DNA of 19,903 bases from an uncultured Erysipelotrichaceae bacterium (GCA_944326175.1 CALVCY010000106.1:1-19903); one strand, 5' to 3'. Positions 1 through 8,292 are shown, counted from the first letter of the stretch. Numbers and translations: made by a program. Notes: generated by a model from the sequence alone, not told the origin.

Positions 1-1866
1 AAAAGCAAACAGTTGATCGAATTGGACTTGGGCTCATTGATCGCCGGCGCCAAATACCGTGGTGAATTCGAAGAGCGACTCAAAGGTGTATTAAAACAGG
101 TAGATGCCTCCAATGGCAATATCATTCTGTTCATCGATGAGATCCATAATTTGATCGGTGCAGGGAAAACCGACGGGGCAATGGATGCTGCCAACTTGCT
201 CAAGCCGATGCTGGCGCGTGGGCAATTGCATTGCATCGGAGCGACCACATTCAACGAATACATGCAGTATATTGAAAAGGATGCTGCGTTGGAACGTCGT
301 TTCCAAAAAGTCATGGTGGAAGAACCGAGTGTTGAAGATACCATTTCCATCCTGCGTGGACTCAAAGACCGTTTCGAATCGTTCCATGGGGTACATATCA
401 AGGATGATGCGTTGGTGGCCGCTGCGAGCTTGAGTGATCGCTACATCAATGACCGTTATCTACCGGATAAAGCCATTGACTGCGTCGATGAAGCCTGTGC
501 GTCCATCCGTGTTCAATTGGATTCCATGCCGGCCAGTCTGGATGAACTCAATCGAGAGATCATGCAGCTTCAGATCGAAGAAACGGCATTGAAGAAAGAA
601 AGCGATGAAAAAAGCCAACAGCGTTTAAGTGAGATCCAAAAGAAACTTGCATCCTTAAAAGAACAACAGGTCGCCCAAATGGATCAATGGAAAAAGGAAA
701 AGGATCATGTGGAACATGTCAAACAACTCAAACATGATCTCGACCAGGCCAATCTGGATTACACCAATGCCACCAATGCAGCAGATTATGAGAAAGCGGC
801 ACGGATCCAGTATTCCATCATCCCACAACTGAAAGCTCAGATCGAAAGTGAGTCCAACGCGTCTGGTGAAAGCAAGTTGCTCAAAGAAGACGTGGATGCG
901 GAATTGATCGCCGGTGTAATCAGTCGCTGGACCCATATCGAGATCAGTAAACTGATGGAAAGCGATCGAGAAAAACTGTTGCATCTTGCCGATGCATTGA
1001 AACAACGGGTCAAAGGTCAGGATAACGCGGTGGAACGCGTATCCGATGTGATCTTGCGTAGCAAAGCCGGAATCCAAGACGACAATCGTCCACTCGGCAG
1101 TTTCTTGTTTTTAGGCCCCACCGGAGTGGGTAAGACGGAAGTCGCCAAAGCATTGGCCGAGCAGTTATTTGATGATGAAAACGCGATGGTTCGCATCGAT
1201 ATGAGTGAATATATGGAAAAACATTCCGTCTCACGTTTGATCGGTGCGCCTCCGGGATATGTCGGTTATGAGCAGGGTGGTCAACTCACGGAAGCGGTCC
1301 GTCGTCATCCCTATAGCATCGTGTTACTCGATGAAGTGGAAAAAGCCCATCCAGATGTATTCAACGTCTTGCTTCAAGTATTGGATGATGGTCGGATCAC
1401 CGATGGCAAAGGTGTGACCGTCAATTTTGCCAATACGATCATCATCATGACCAGTAATCTGGGAAGTGAATATGCTTTCGAAAGCGATCAAAGTACGCGT
1501 GAAGCCCATTATCGCGATGCGGTACAGCAATACTTCCGTCCTGAATTTGTCAATCGAATCGATGAGATCGTCGTCTTCAATGCACTCAATGCGGCCGTGT
1601 GCAGTCAGATCGCAGTCAAATTCCTGCAACAGTTGGCATATCGGATGCTTCAAGCCGATGTCAAACTGGATTGGGACAAGGATGTGCCATCACAGATCGG
1701 TGCATGTGGTCAGGATGCCGTTTTTGGAGCACGGCCGATGAAACGGTATATCCAAGATCATATCGAAACGCCGATTGCAAAAATGATGATCGCCAAGGAT
1801 TGCAGTGGTCGTACCATTACCGTTCACGTAGATCTGGAGAATACCTATCGTTTTACTCTGGATTAA
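1..1866 (+). CDS. clpB: ATP-dependent disaggregase ClpB (5'-truncated by window edge)
   Basis: Hsp100 AAA+ disaggregase that threads aggregated proteins through a hexameric ring together with DnaK. The frame is open from base 1, so the N-terminal domain and the first Walker A lie outside the window; 621 residues remain. Visible in order: the first-ring pore segment [12 protein letters not shown] (about residues 16-27), Walker B ILFIDEIH, an ERRF arginine-finger region, a charged coiled-coil middle domain (about residues 185-295) that separates ClpB from ClpC/ClpA, a second Walker [10 protein letters not shown], the second-ring pore GYVGYEQGG, Walker [12 protein letters not shown], and the C-terminal domain with GARPMKR. 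The middle domain and the absence of a zinc or UVR region make ClpB clearly the best fit. A terminator follows directly, so this is the last gene of its transcript. Its promoter and any CtsR/HrcA operator are not in view. Confidence 0.96.
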   Translation, partial: KSKQLIELDLGSLIAGAKYRGEFEERLKGVLKQVDASNGNIILFIDEIHNLIGAGKTDGAMDAANLLKPMLARGQLHCIGATTFNEYMQYIEKDAALERRFQKVMVEEPSVEDTISILRGLKDRFESFHGVHIKDDALVAAASLSDRYINDRYLPDKAIDCVDEACASIRVQLDSMPASLDELNREIMQLQIEETALKKESDEKSQQRLSEIQKKLASLKEQQVAQMDQWKKEKDHVEHVKQLKHDLDQANLDYTNATNAADYEKAARIQYSIIPQLKAQIESESNASGESKLLKEDVDAELIAGVISRWTHIEISKLMESDREKLLHLADALKQRVKGQDNAVERVSDVILRSKAGIQDDNRPLGSFLFLGPTGVGKTEVAKALAEQLFDDENAMVRIDMSEYMEKHSVSRLIGAPPGYVGYEQGGQLTEAVRRHPYSIVLLDEVEKAHPDVFNVLLQVLDDGRITDGKGVTVNFANTIIIMTSNLGSEYAFESDQSTREAHYRDAVQQYFRPEFVNRIDEIVVFNALNAAVCSQIAVKFLQQLAYRMLQADVKLDWDKDVPSQIGACGQDAVFGARPMKRYIQDHIETPIAKMMIAKDCSGRTITVHVDLENTYRFTLD

Positions 1867-1878
1867 GTTTGATTTTTT

Positions 1879-1911
1879 AAAGGATGTGGGTCAAGCTGCC
1901 CCACATCCTTT
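1879..1911 (+). terminator. Rho-independent terminator after clpB
   Basis: A 12-bp perfect stem pairs 1879-1890 (AAAGGATGTGGG) with 1900-1911 (CCCACATCCTTT) around a 9-nt loop. It starts 12 bases after the clpB stop. The T run after the stem is short, but stem strength and position make a terminator the simplest reading. Confidence 0.8.
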
Positions 1912-1984
1912 TAAATTGGTTGGATCATTCAACAATCGATCGAGAAGGTGTTGATTTTTTAATTGTTTGTGTAACAATAGCCTC

Positions 1985-2572
1985 ATGCCCATAGAAGAGT
2001 TAAGTCAATTGTTCCGTTCGCGTTCATTTGGCTTTTATTATTGTGATTCAAAAGACGATGCATTAGCATTGGTCAAAGCATTGATCCCGAAAGGATCAAG
2101 CACTTCATTGGGTGGTTCGATCACACTCCAACAGTGCGGCATCCAAAACTGGCTTGAAACCTGGTTTATGGGGAAATACCTGGATCGATATACTCAAAAA
2201 AACGATGAGGTTTTCAAAGCGGCATTGACTTGTGATACGTATCTGACCAGTTGCAATGCATTGACCAAAACTGGATCGTTGCATTTTATGGATCGTACCG
2301 GTAATCGTGTGGCGGCGATAGCCTATGGTCCAAAACAGGTATTGGTCGTTACCGGTATCAATAAGCTGGTCGATGATGACGGTGCTGCATTGAAACGGAT
2401 CTATACGATCGCTGCACCATTGAATGCCAAACGGCTCGCTGTCCCATGTCCATGCGTCAGCGGTTGTTGTCATCATGAATCGAATTGTTTGTGTCAGAAA
2501 TATCTGAAGATCGAGCAGGGAATGAATCAGCGCATCAAGGTGATCCTGGTCAATGAATCATTGGGATATTAA
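1985..2572 (+). CDS. LUD-domain protein (LutC/DUF162-like), function unknown
   Basis: A 195-residue cytoplasmic protein of the LUD superfamily, whose best-known members (LutB/LutC) take part in lactate oxidation. Stand-alone members like this one have no proven role. Seen: the N-terminal pattern with KDDALALVKALIPKG followed by GGSITL, a LGGS-type nucleotide/phosphate-binding turn, GPKQVLVVTGINKLV in the core, a cysteine-rich stretch CPCVSGCC...NCLC (about residues 157-172), and a RIKVILVNESLGY end typical of the family. The cysteine cluster suggests a metal or Fe-S site, but that is inference. I chose ATG 1985; an in-frame TTG at 1967 would add six residues. Neither has a visible Shine-Dalgarno sequence. 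The stop lies inside the ribosome binding site of the next gene, so the two are probably cotranscribed and coupled. Confidence 0.82.
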   Translation: MPIEELSQLFRSRSFGFYYCDSKDDALALVKALIPKGSSTSLGGSITLQQCGIQNWLETWFMGKYLDRYTQKNDEVFKAALTCDTYLTSCNALTKTGSLHFMDRTGNRVAAIAYGPKQVLVVTGINKLVDDDGAALKRIYTIAAPLNAKRLAVPCPCVSGCCHHESNCLCQKYLKIEQGMNQRIKVILVNESLGY

Positions 2573-2581
2573 GGAGTTTTC

Positions 2582-3055
2582 ATGGATATATTGTTTATCA
2601 TCTATCTTGGTATCGGTGTTTTCATCGCATACCTTTTATACGGTCAGATCCGATTTGTTAAACTGTATGCCAAATGGAATACGGCATTGCGCATCATCAT
2701 GTGGATATTAGCAGGGATATTGTTTGTCTTCAGTTGGTTTGGTCCGACCATCAACGAAACGATCCGCAATTTATCCTGTGCGGTGGTATGTGGTTTGTTC
2801 GGTGCCCTCAACGAGGGGATCGCACCGGAAGGGATCTACGCCAATTCCACTAAGATTCCCTGGAATGCAGTATCGGCGTATGATATCCAATCCAAGGATT
2901 CCGAAAGTGATCTGGTGCTGTTATTCAACACCGTGGATAAAAAAGGCAGAGTATCCAATCAGAATGTAACGATCCGTTTTTCAAAGAAAAACGAAATCAC
3001 CATGAAAAACATGGTCGAATCTCATATCAAGAAAAAGTATCGGAGAATGAAATAA
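2582..3055 (+). CDS. Small membrane protein with a DUF5673/PH-like cytoplasmic tail
   Basis: A 157-residue protein with two clear N-terminal membrane helices (about residues 3-21 and 35-53), a third weaker hydrophobic stretch (about 62-80), and a soluble C-terminal half ending in a basic KKKYRRMK tail. The segment GIYANSTKIPWNAVSAYDI, followed by alternating beta-type residues, resembles bacterial PH-like or DUF5673 proteins, in which a short membrane anchor carries a small beta domain. I do not recognise a function. The start ATG has an AAGGAG site 5-10 bases upstream that overlaps the LUD stop codon. Only three bases separate its stop from the ktrB start, so it almost certainly belongs to the K+ uptake transcript. 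A regulatory or assembly role for KtrB is possible but only inferred from position. Confidence 0.75.
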   Translation: MDILFIIYLGIGVFIAYLLYGQIRFVKLYAKWNTALRIIMWILAGILFVFSWFGPTINETIRNLSCAVVCGLFGALNEGIAPEGIYANSTKIPWNAVSAYDIQSKDSESDLVLLFNTVDKKGRVSNQNVTIRFSKKNEITMKNMVESHIKKKYRRMK

Positions 3056-3058
3056 AGT

Positions 3059-4447
3059 ATGCGTAGTCGACGAATCCAAATCATGCGCAAACTCGGCACG
3101 ACCCGTTTAGTTGTACTTAGTTTTGTTTTTGTAGTCTTTACCGGCGCTTGTATGCTAGCGTTACCATGGTCCAACCAAGTCGATGGTGTACGGTTCATCG
3201 ATCATCTGTTCGTTGCCACATCGGCTACCTGTGTGACCGGTTTGGTACCTTATGCCATCGTGGATCATTACACATTGTTTGGTCAATGCGTGATCATATG
3301 GCTGATGCAAGTTGGTGGACTGGGGTTAATGACATTGATCGTGTTTGTCATGACCATGATGAAAGAGCGATTGTTTCAGGGCGAGAAGAAATTGATGCAT
3401 GACTCGCTCAATACCCGCTCGTTGCACGAGATCCCCAACTATGTCCGACGGATCTTCAAATACACATTTATATTTGAAGGATGCGGGGCATTGTTGTTAA
3501 TGATCGATTTCATCCCACGCTTTGGTGTACCACAAGGTATATTCAACAGTATTTTTACGGCAATCAGCGCGTTTTGCAACGCTGGACTGGATAACTTTGC
3601 TCCCACATCGTTGATCGGCTTTGTGACCAATCCATTGATCAATATCGTTATTGCGGCGTTGATCATCATGGGTGGCTTGGGTTTCAGTGTCTGGTTTGAT
3701 CTGTGCGACCATTTCTTCGCTTGTGCCCGCCAAGGTTTCCGTGGCATCAAGCAGATGGTACGCAAATTGTCGATCCATACCAAGATCGTCATTATTGCTA
3801 CGACTTTTTTGATCGTTAGCGGGACGATCCTCTTCTATATCATTGAATTCGATAATCCGGCCACGTTGGGACCATTAAATGCCTTTGAAAAGATCTATCC
3901 GGCATTTTTTACTTCCGTTACATTGCGTACAGCTGGTTTCAGTACCATCGATATGGCCTCGACGCATCCATTATCCCAATTGTTGATGTGTCTTTGGATG
4001 TTGATCGGTGGATCTCCTGGTGGTACGGCTGGTGGTATCAAAACCACCAGTGCCGTGGTATTGATGCTAACGATGATCGGTTTGATGCATGATGAAGATG
4101 CCGATGTGAACTTGTTTCGCAAACGCATATCCCGAAAGACATTTTTACATGCGTTCATGATCTTAGCGTATTATGTGATGTTTTTATTTGTCGGGGTGGC
4201 CATCATGTTGGTCAGCGAACCCACCTTATCGTTGATGGATATCGTTTATGAATGTATATCCGCTATTGCGACGGTCGGTCTTAGCTTGAATGTATCCCCT
4301 GGATTGAGTGATGTGGGCAAGATCGTGATCATTTGTCTGATGCTATTTGGACGTTGTGGTCCGATCACGATCATGTGCAGTATGTTTACTACCAGTGGGA
4401 AAAAGACGGATCGTCATTTCCCACAGGCGGATATATTGATCGGTTGA
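3059..4447 (+). CDS. ktrB: Potassium uptake channel-transporter subunit KtrB (TrkH family)
   Basis: A 462-residue integral membrane protein forming the K+ pathway of a Ktr system; it dimerises on a cytosolic KtrA ring. The four pore-loop repeats of the TrkH/TrkG/KtrB fold are visible, each with its filter glycine: SATCVTGL (residues 55-62), SAFCNAGL (170-177), TLRTAGFST (about 288-296) and SAIATVGLSL (401-410). The flexible gating loop of the third repeat is GGSPGGTAGGIKTT (317-330). The GRCGP motif near the C-terminus (431-435) carries the Arg conserved in the last M2 helix. Start ATG 3059 has GGAG about 13 bases upstream inside the preceding gene; ATG 3083 is a possible later start. The partner ktrA follows after 30 bases, which favours Ktr over Trk. 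Confidence 0.94.
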   Translation: MRSRRIQIMRKLGTTRLVVLSFVFVVFTGACMLALPWSNQVDGVRFIDHLFVATSATCVTGLVPYAIVDHYTLFGQCVIIWLMQVGGLGLMTLIVFVMTMMKERLFQGEKKLMHDSLNTRSLHEIPNYVRRIFKYTFIFEGCGALLLMIDFIPRFGVPQGIFNSIFTAISAFCNAGLDNFAPTSLIGFVTNPLINIVIAALIIMGGLGFSVWFDLCDHFFACARQGFRGIKQMVRKLSIHTKIVIIATTFLIVSGTILFYIIEFDNPATLGPLNAFEKIYPAFFTSVTLRTAGFSTIDMASTHPLSQLLMCLWMLIGGSPGGTAGGIKTTSAVVLMLTMIGLMHDEDADVNLFRKRISRKTFLHAFMILAYYVMFLFVGVAIMLVSEPTLSLMDIVYECISAIATVGLSLNVSPGLSDVGKIVIICLMLFGRCGPITIMCSMFTTSGKKTDRHFPQADILIG

Positions 4448-4477
4448 TGTTGATTTAACCATTGGAAAGGAAAATTT

Positions 4478-5137
4478 ATGAAACGCGAAAAATTCTGTAT
4501 TCTAGGTCTAGGGATCTTTGGTTCGACCATCGCCACCCATTTGTCCCAACGTGGTTGTGACGTCATTGCCGTGGACATGGATGCCTCCTGTGTGGAACGA
4601 CTGGCCGATATCTGTGAATCCGTTCAGGCAGATTTTACTGATTTGAGCCAATTGCAGGATCTAGGGATCGAAGATGTGGATTGTGCGGTGGTCGCTACCG
4701 GCAGCCATCTGGAGCAATCCATTCTCGGTGTCCTTAATTTAAAAGAACTCGGTGTGCCCTATATCATCGCCAAAGCAAAAAATCGCAAATACGCGACGGT
4801 ATTGACGAAATTGGGCGTGGATAAAGTGATCCAACCGGAAAAGGAAAGTGGCAAACGCATCGCCAAATTGTTAGCCAGTTCGAATCTTGCTGATATCGTG
4901 GAATTGGATCCCAATACACTTTTAGCCGAATTGGTCGCACCCACTAGCTGGATCGGTAAGTCCATCATCGAATTGGATCTGCGCAATCGTTATGGGGTCA
5001 ATATCATTGGGATCAAAAAAGGTGTCGAAGGACGCTTGTCTATTTTGTTGGATGCAACAACCGTGATCGAAAAAGGCGACAATATTGTCTTTATCGGTAC
5101 CAATGAAGCGGTGGAACGACTCAACAATATCGATTGA
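4478..5137 (+). CDS. ktrA: Ktr regulatory subunit KtrA (RCK_N + RCK_C)
   Basis: A 219-residue cytosolic regulator that forms an octameric ring under KtrB and gates it by binding ATP/ADP. The N-terminal Rossmann RCK domain (about residues 5-130) shows GLGIFG (10-15) and the acidic Asp33 at the end of beta-2, which contacts the nucleotide ribose. The C-terminal RCK_C domain (about 138-219) begins near LAELVAPTSWIGKSI and ends in GDNIVFIGTNEAVERL. In B. subtilis and S. aureus this domain binds c-di-AMP, which closes the channel; that is family knowledge, not seen here. It has one RCK unit, unlike the duplicated TrkA of enterobacteria. Start ATG 4478 has AAAGG 7 bases upstream. It is the last gene of the group before a hairpin and a new promoter. 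Confidence 0.94.
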   Translation: MKREKFCILGLGIFGSTIATHLSQRGCDVIAVDMDASCVERLADICESVQADFTDLSQLQDLGIEDVDCAVVATGSHLEQSILGVLNLKELGVPYIIAKAKNRKYATVLTKLGVDKVIQPEKESGKRIAKLLASSNLADIVELDPNTLLAELVAPTSWIGKSIIELDLRNRYGVNIIGIKKGVEGRLSILLDATTVIEKGDNIVFIGTNEAVERLNNID

Positions 5138-5167
5138 GTTTATCGAATGTAAACTCTTACATTTTCT
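5136..5167 (+). terminator. Probable terminator after ktrA
   Basis: A 7-bp stem GAGTTTA (5136-5142) / TAAACTC (5150-5156) with a 7-nt loop, beginning in the ktrA stop codon and followed by a T-rich but interrupted stretch to 5167. The stem is AT-rich, so termination may be partial. Confidence 0.5.
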
Positions 5168-5213
5168 TTCATCATTTTCATAACAACAATGATTCCCAAT
5201 GGTGAAATCACGT

Positions 5214-5219
5214 TATAAT
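5214..5219 (+). promoter_or_regulatory. -10 element of the ankyrin/EF-G-like operon promoter
   Basis: A perfect TATAAT 40 bases upstream of the ankyrin gene start and downstream of the ktrA hairpin. No good -35 is seen: candidates near 5190-5198 match poorly at 15-18 bp spacing. The promoter may be weak, activator-dependent, or rely on the -10 alone. Confidence 0.6.
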
Positions 5220-5258
5220 GAAGGCATCAAAAACGTGATACAAAGGAGGAACAACATC

Positions 5259-5927
5259 ATGAATTTGGATGAGAAGATGTTCTGGGACGGTGCCGCACAC
5301 GGCGAACTCGATACCGTCCAGGCTGCTGTCAAAAAAGGCGTCGACGTCAATATGACCAATGCGGAAGGTCGCAGCGCGCTCATGCGTACGGCTAAACGCG
5401 GTCATCAGGATGTCGTACGCTTTTTAATTAGTAGCGGAGCAAACGTCAATGCCGTCGATAAAAACGGAAAAACTGCATTGATGGGAGCCGCCAAAAAAGG
5501 GGAATTGGAAATCTGTCGGATGCTGGTCGATGCCGGTGCCAATGTCAATGCCCGCGACAACAATGGCCGTACGGCATTATTGCGTGCCGCTTTTTTGGGC
5601 CATGTCAAAGTCGTTGAATTTTTGATCGAAAGGGGTGGCGATGTCAATTGTGCCGATTCCTTGGGCCGTACCTGCTTGATGGAAGCGGTAACGACCGTGC
5701 GCAAGGATATGGTCGATGTTTTGATGGCCCATGGAGCCAATATCAACGCCAAGGATTGCCGTGGATGTACGGCATTGATGCGTGCTGCCTATGCGGGAGA
5801 CCCGGATATGGTCAAATATCTAGTAGAAATGGGTGCCGATAAGAGTATTGCCGATAATAATGGGGTGACGGCGATCCATTATGCACGCAGTGAGTGTGTG
5901 GATCAATTGAAAGGATGGTTGGCTTAA
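5259..5927 (+). CDS. Ankyrin-repeat protein
   Basis: A 222-residue protein made almost wholly of ankyrin repeats with a strict 33-residue period: a capping half repeat (about residues 4-35), full repeats at 36-68, 69-101, 102-134, 135-167 and 168-200, and a C-terminal cap to 222. Each full unit shows the G-x-TALM/L-x-AA and LL/I-x-x-GA-x-VNA consensus. There is no signal peptide, membrane helix or catalytic domain, so it is probably a cytoplasmic binding scaffold of unknown partner. The frame is open from 5199, but ATG 5259 is the true start: AAAGGAGG lies at 5242-5249, and the -10 box at 5214 lies downstream of the earlier ATG. Its stop overlaps the start of the EF-G-like gene by one base, so the two are translationally coupled. 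Confidence 0.92.
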   Translation: MNLDEKMFWDGAAHGELDTVQAAVKKGVDVNMTNAEGRSALMRTAKRGHQDVVRFLISSGANVNAVDKNGKTALMGAAKKGELEICRMLVDAGANVNARDNNGRTALLRAAFLGHVKVVEFLIERGGDVNCADSLGRTCLMEAVTTVRKDMVDVLMAHGANINAKDCRGCTALMRAAYAGDPDMVKYLVEMGADKSIADNNGVTAIHYARSECVDQLKGWLA

Positions 5928-7990
5928 TGAAAGACTATCATGCAAAAGATATCCGCAATGTCACGTTGCTTGGCCATAATGGAGCCGGGAAGACCAGTTT
6001 GATCGAATCCATCCTTGCCTATACCCAAACCATCCCCACGATGGGCTCTGTTGCCAAAGGAAATACGGTATGTGATTTTGATGCCGATTGCATCGAACGT
6101 CAAACCAGTTGCTACTGTTGTTTGGCTCCAGTGGAATGGAAAGGGGTCAAGATCAATTTTATCGATACCCCTGGGTATTTGGATTATGCCGCCGATCGCA
6201 TGGCCGGATTGAGTGTGGGTGACAATGTATTGGTCGTGGTCGATGGCAAAGCCGGGATCCAAAGTGGGACCGAACGCGCTGTACGTGATGCACGCAAACG
6301 CGGATTACCAACGATTTTCTTTATCAACAAGATGGATGATCCCACTGCGAGTTTTGATAAAACCTATGCTGCATTGCACGAAACGTTTGGCAAAAGCGTG
6401 ATCCCATTTGAAATGCCGATCATCCACGATCATAAAGTCGTTGGCTCTGTTAATATTTTACGGCGTAAAGCCTGGTACTACGATGATGCCGAAAATGCGA
6501 AGGAAGTACCGGCCGATATGGTGGATATGGTCGATGAATATTACAACCAGATCGCTGAGGCGATCGCGATGAGCGATGATGCATTGATGGAAAAGTTCTT
6601 CTCCGGCGAAGAATTCAGTGATGAAGAACTGGTGCAAGGACTTTCCTATGGTGTCGCCACTGGAGAAATCGAACCCGTATTCAGTGGCAGTGCATTGCAA
6701 CAAACCGGTATCTATCGTCTATTGGATCTATTACGTGAATACTTCCCGGCATATGAAGAATTGGGCTCTATTGAAGCGTTGGATGATCATGATCAACCGG
6801 TGGCATTGAAAACCAATGAAGACGAGATCGTCACGGCTCAGATATTCAAGACAATCATCGATCCGTATGTGGGACGTATCAGTTATCTAAAAGTCAAAAC
6901 TGGTGTTTTGGCCAGCGGCAGTGTGGTCTATAATCCATTGACGGATACGGACGAGACCATCATGCAGGTGTATGCACTTCGTGGCAAAGTCCAAATGGCT
7001 GTCGGAAAGTTGTTTACCGGTGATATCGGTGTGGTGGTCAAATTGGACAATACGTTTACCAACGACACACTGTGTGCCAAAGGTAGCAGTGTCCATTATC
7101 CACCGGTGGAGTTCCCCAAACCGATGTTGGCCAAGGCGATTTCTCCGAAAACCAAGAGCGATGAAGACAAGATGAGTACTGCATTGAACCGAATGGTTCA
7201 GGAAGACATGAGTCTGAAAGTGGTGCTCAACAAGGAAACCGGTCAGCAATTGCTTTATGGTGTCGGTGAACAACACATCGATCTGGTATTGAAAAAGCTG
7301 AAAAGCAAATTCAAAGTGGAAGTCAATACCTCTGACCCATTGACCCAATACCGTGAAACGATCACCAAAACCGTGACCGCTCAGGGCAAGCATAAAAAGC
7401 AAACCGGTGGAGCCGGCCAGTATGGGGATGTCGTAGTGACGTTTGAACCATGGGATTGTGAAGACATGGTCTTTGAAGAAAAAGTATTCGGCGGTGCTGT
7501 ACCGAAACAGTATTTCCCAGCCGTTGAAGCTGGATTGCGCGAATGCATGAACAAAGGTGTGTTGGCCGGATACAAAGTGGTTGGGGTCAAGGCCACATTG
7601 ATCGATGGTTCCTACCACGAAGTCGATTCCAAGGATATCGCCTTCAAAGCCGCCGCACGACTGGCTTATAACAACGCCATGCCGCAAGCCAATCCGATCT
7701 TGCTTGAACCGATCGGAAACGTTGAAGTTCAGGTCCCGGAAAGTTATACCGGTGATATCATTGCCGATTTGAACAAAAAGCGTGGCATGATCGTGGATAT
7801 GGGCACCAATGTGGATGGGTTGACCGTGATCCATGCTCAGGTCCCGATGGCAGAAATGAACAACTATGCCATCGAATTGCGTTCGATCGCCCAAGGCCGC
7901 GGCGATTATACGATCGAATTCGACCGTTATGAACCCGTACCGGCGTTCTTACAGGAAAAACTGGTCGAAAAAGTCAAACGCAACGATTGA
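5927..7990 (+). CDS. EF-G-like translational GTPase (FusA2/EF-G-2 type)
   Basis: A 687-residue paralogue of elongation factor G with the full five-domain layout. Seen: G1 GHNGAGKT (16-23), G3 DTPGY (80-84), G4 NKMD (134-137), an SGSA G5-type motif near 252-258, then the domain II beta barrel, domain III and a domain IV opening with HKKQTGGAGQYGDVVV, matching the EF-G KQSGGRGQYG signature. It differs from canonical EF-G in that the G3 motif reads DTPGY where EF-G has DTPGH, and the switch I region has CIERQTSC instead of the usual RGITI pattern. Both traits fit the EF-G-2/FusA2 subgroup, whose physiological role is unclear. The main housekeeping fusA is probably elsewhere, next to rpsG/tufA. 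Start ATG 5927 has AAAGGATGG upstream; the open frame back to 5894 is ignored because it overlaps the ankyrin gene without its own RBS. Confidence 0.93.
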   Translation: MKDYHAKDIRNVTLLGHNGAGKTSLIESILAYTQTIPTMGSVAKGNTVCDFDADCIERQTSCYCCLAPVEWKGVKINFIDTPGYLDYAADRMAGLSVGDNVLVVVDGKAGIQSGTERAVRDARKRGLPTIFFINKMDDPTASFDKTYAALHETFGKSVIPFEMPIIHDHKVVGSVNILRRKAWYYDDAENAKEVPADMVDMVDEYYNQIAEAIAMSDDALMEKFFSGEEFSDEELVQGLSYGVATGEIEPVFSGSALQQTGIYRLLDLLREYFPAYEELGSIEALDDHDQPVALKTNEDEIVTAQIFKTIIDPYVGRISYLKVKTGVLASGSVVYNPLTDTDETIMQVYALRGKVQMAVGKLFTGDIGVVVKLDNTFTNDTLCAKGSSVHYPPVEFPKPMLAKAISPKTKSDEDKMSTALNRMVQEDMSLKVVLNKETGQQLLYGVGEQHIDLVLKKLKSKFKVEVNTSDPLTQYRETITKTVTAQGKHKKQTGGAGQYGDVVVTFEPWDCEDMVFEEKVFGGAVPKQYFPAVEAGLRECMNKGVLAGYKVVGVKATLIDGSYHEVDSKDIAFKAAARLAYNNAMPQANPILLEPIGNVEVQVPESYTGDIIADLNKKRGMIVDMGTNVDGLTVIHAQVPMAEMNNYAIELRSIAQGRGDYTIEFDRYEPVPAFLQEKLVEKVKRND

Positions 7991-8008
7991 TCAATGCATA
8001 TCGGATAA

Positions 8009-8045
8009 ACGAAGCGGGGTGGCGACATCCCGCTTCGTACACGAT
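8009..8045 (+). terminator. Strong terminator after the EF-G-like gene
   Basis: A 13-bp stem pairs 8009-8021 with 8026-8038, with one G-U pair, closed by a GCGA tetraloop of the GNRA class and followed by ACACGATTTTT. It separates the ankyrin/EF-G-like unit from the rpmG promoter. Confidence 0.85.
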
Positions 8046-8050
8046 TTTTA

Positions 8051-8079
8051 TTGCATTTGCATCGTGAATTGCGTATGAT
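8051..8079 (+). promoter_or_regulatory. rpmG promoter
   Basis: TTGCAT at 8051-8056 and TATGAT at 8074-8079 are separated by exactly 17 bases, a good SigA-type promoter. The gene starts 28 bases after the -10, and GGAGGTGG at 8097-8104 serves as ribosome binding site. Confidence 0.8.
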
Positions 8080-8107
8080 TTATGGGCATTGAAATTGGAG
8101 GTGGATT

Positions 8108-8260
8108 ATGCCTAGAGATAATATCACGTTGAAGTGCTCAGTTTGCGGTGAAGAAAATTATATTTCCACCCGCAACAAGAAAAAGCATACCGAAAAACTG
8201 GAAACTCAGAAGTACTGCCCGGTATGCCGCAAGAAAACGCTGCATAAAGAAAAGAAATAA
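8108..8260 (+). CDS. rpmG: 50S ribosomal protein L33 (zinc-ribbon form)
   Basis: A 50-residue basic protein with the L33 pattern: [18 protein letters not shown], a central [10 protein letters not shown], then [14 protein letters not shown]. Two CxxC pairs (Cys10/13 and Cys37/40) form the zinc ribbon, so this is the zinc-containing (C+) paralogue. Bacillota often carry a second, cysteine-free copy used under zinc limitation, which is not in this window. The gene is monocistronic, with its own promoter and a terminator 5 bases after the stop. The usual secE/nusG neighbours are absent. Its ORF is short, but start, RBS and motif all agree. Confidence 0.95.
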   Translation: MPRDNITLKCSVCGEENYISTRNKKKHTEKLETQKYCPVCRKKTLHKEKK

Positions 8261-8265
8261 GAATC

Positions 8266-8292
8266 AAGACGACTTGGGTCGTCTTTTCTTTT
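8266..8292 (+). terminator. Terminator after rpmG
   Basis: An 8-bp stem AAGACGAC (8266-8273) / GTCGTCTT (8278-8285) with a TTGG loop, followed by a T-rich tail (TTCTTTTA). A compact classic intrinsic terminator. Confidence 0.85.

Noticed and set aside
5199..5258. Upstream extension of the ankyrin gene to ATG 5199
   Set aside because: The -10 box TATAAT (5214-5219) lies downstream of that ATG, and a strong RBS serves ATG 5259. The extra 20 residues do not match an ankyrin cap.
5894..5926. Upstream extension of the EF-G-like gene
   Set aside because: It would overlap the ankyrin gene without an RBS and adds residues that family members lack; ATG 5927 fits RBS and alignment.
5259..5927. DNA tandem repeat array
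   Set aside because: The 99-base periodicity comes from ankyrin protein repeats; the DNA copies are too diverged to be a recent tandem repeat or CRISPR-like array.
6887..7894. 335-residue open frame on the minus strand inside the EF-G-like gene
   Set aside because: It lies wholly opposite a clearly coding gene, has no RBS or recognisable domain, and its His/Asp/Phe-rich composition is what codon bias of the + strand gene produces in that frame.
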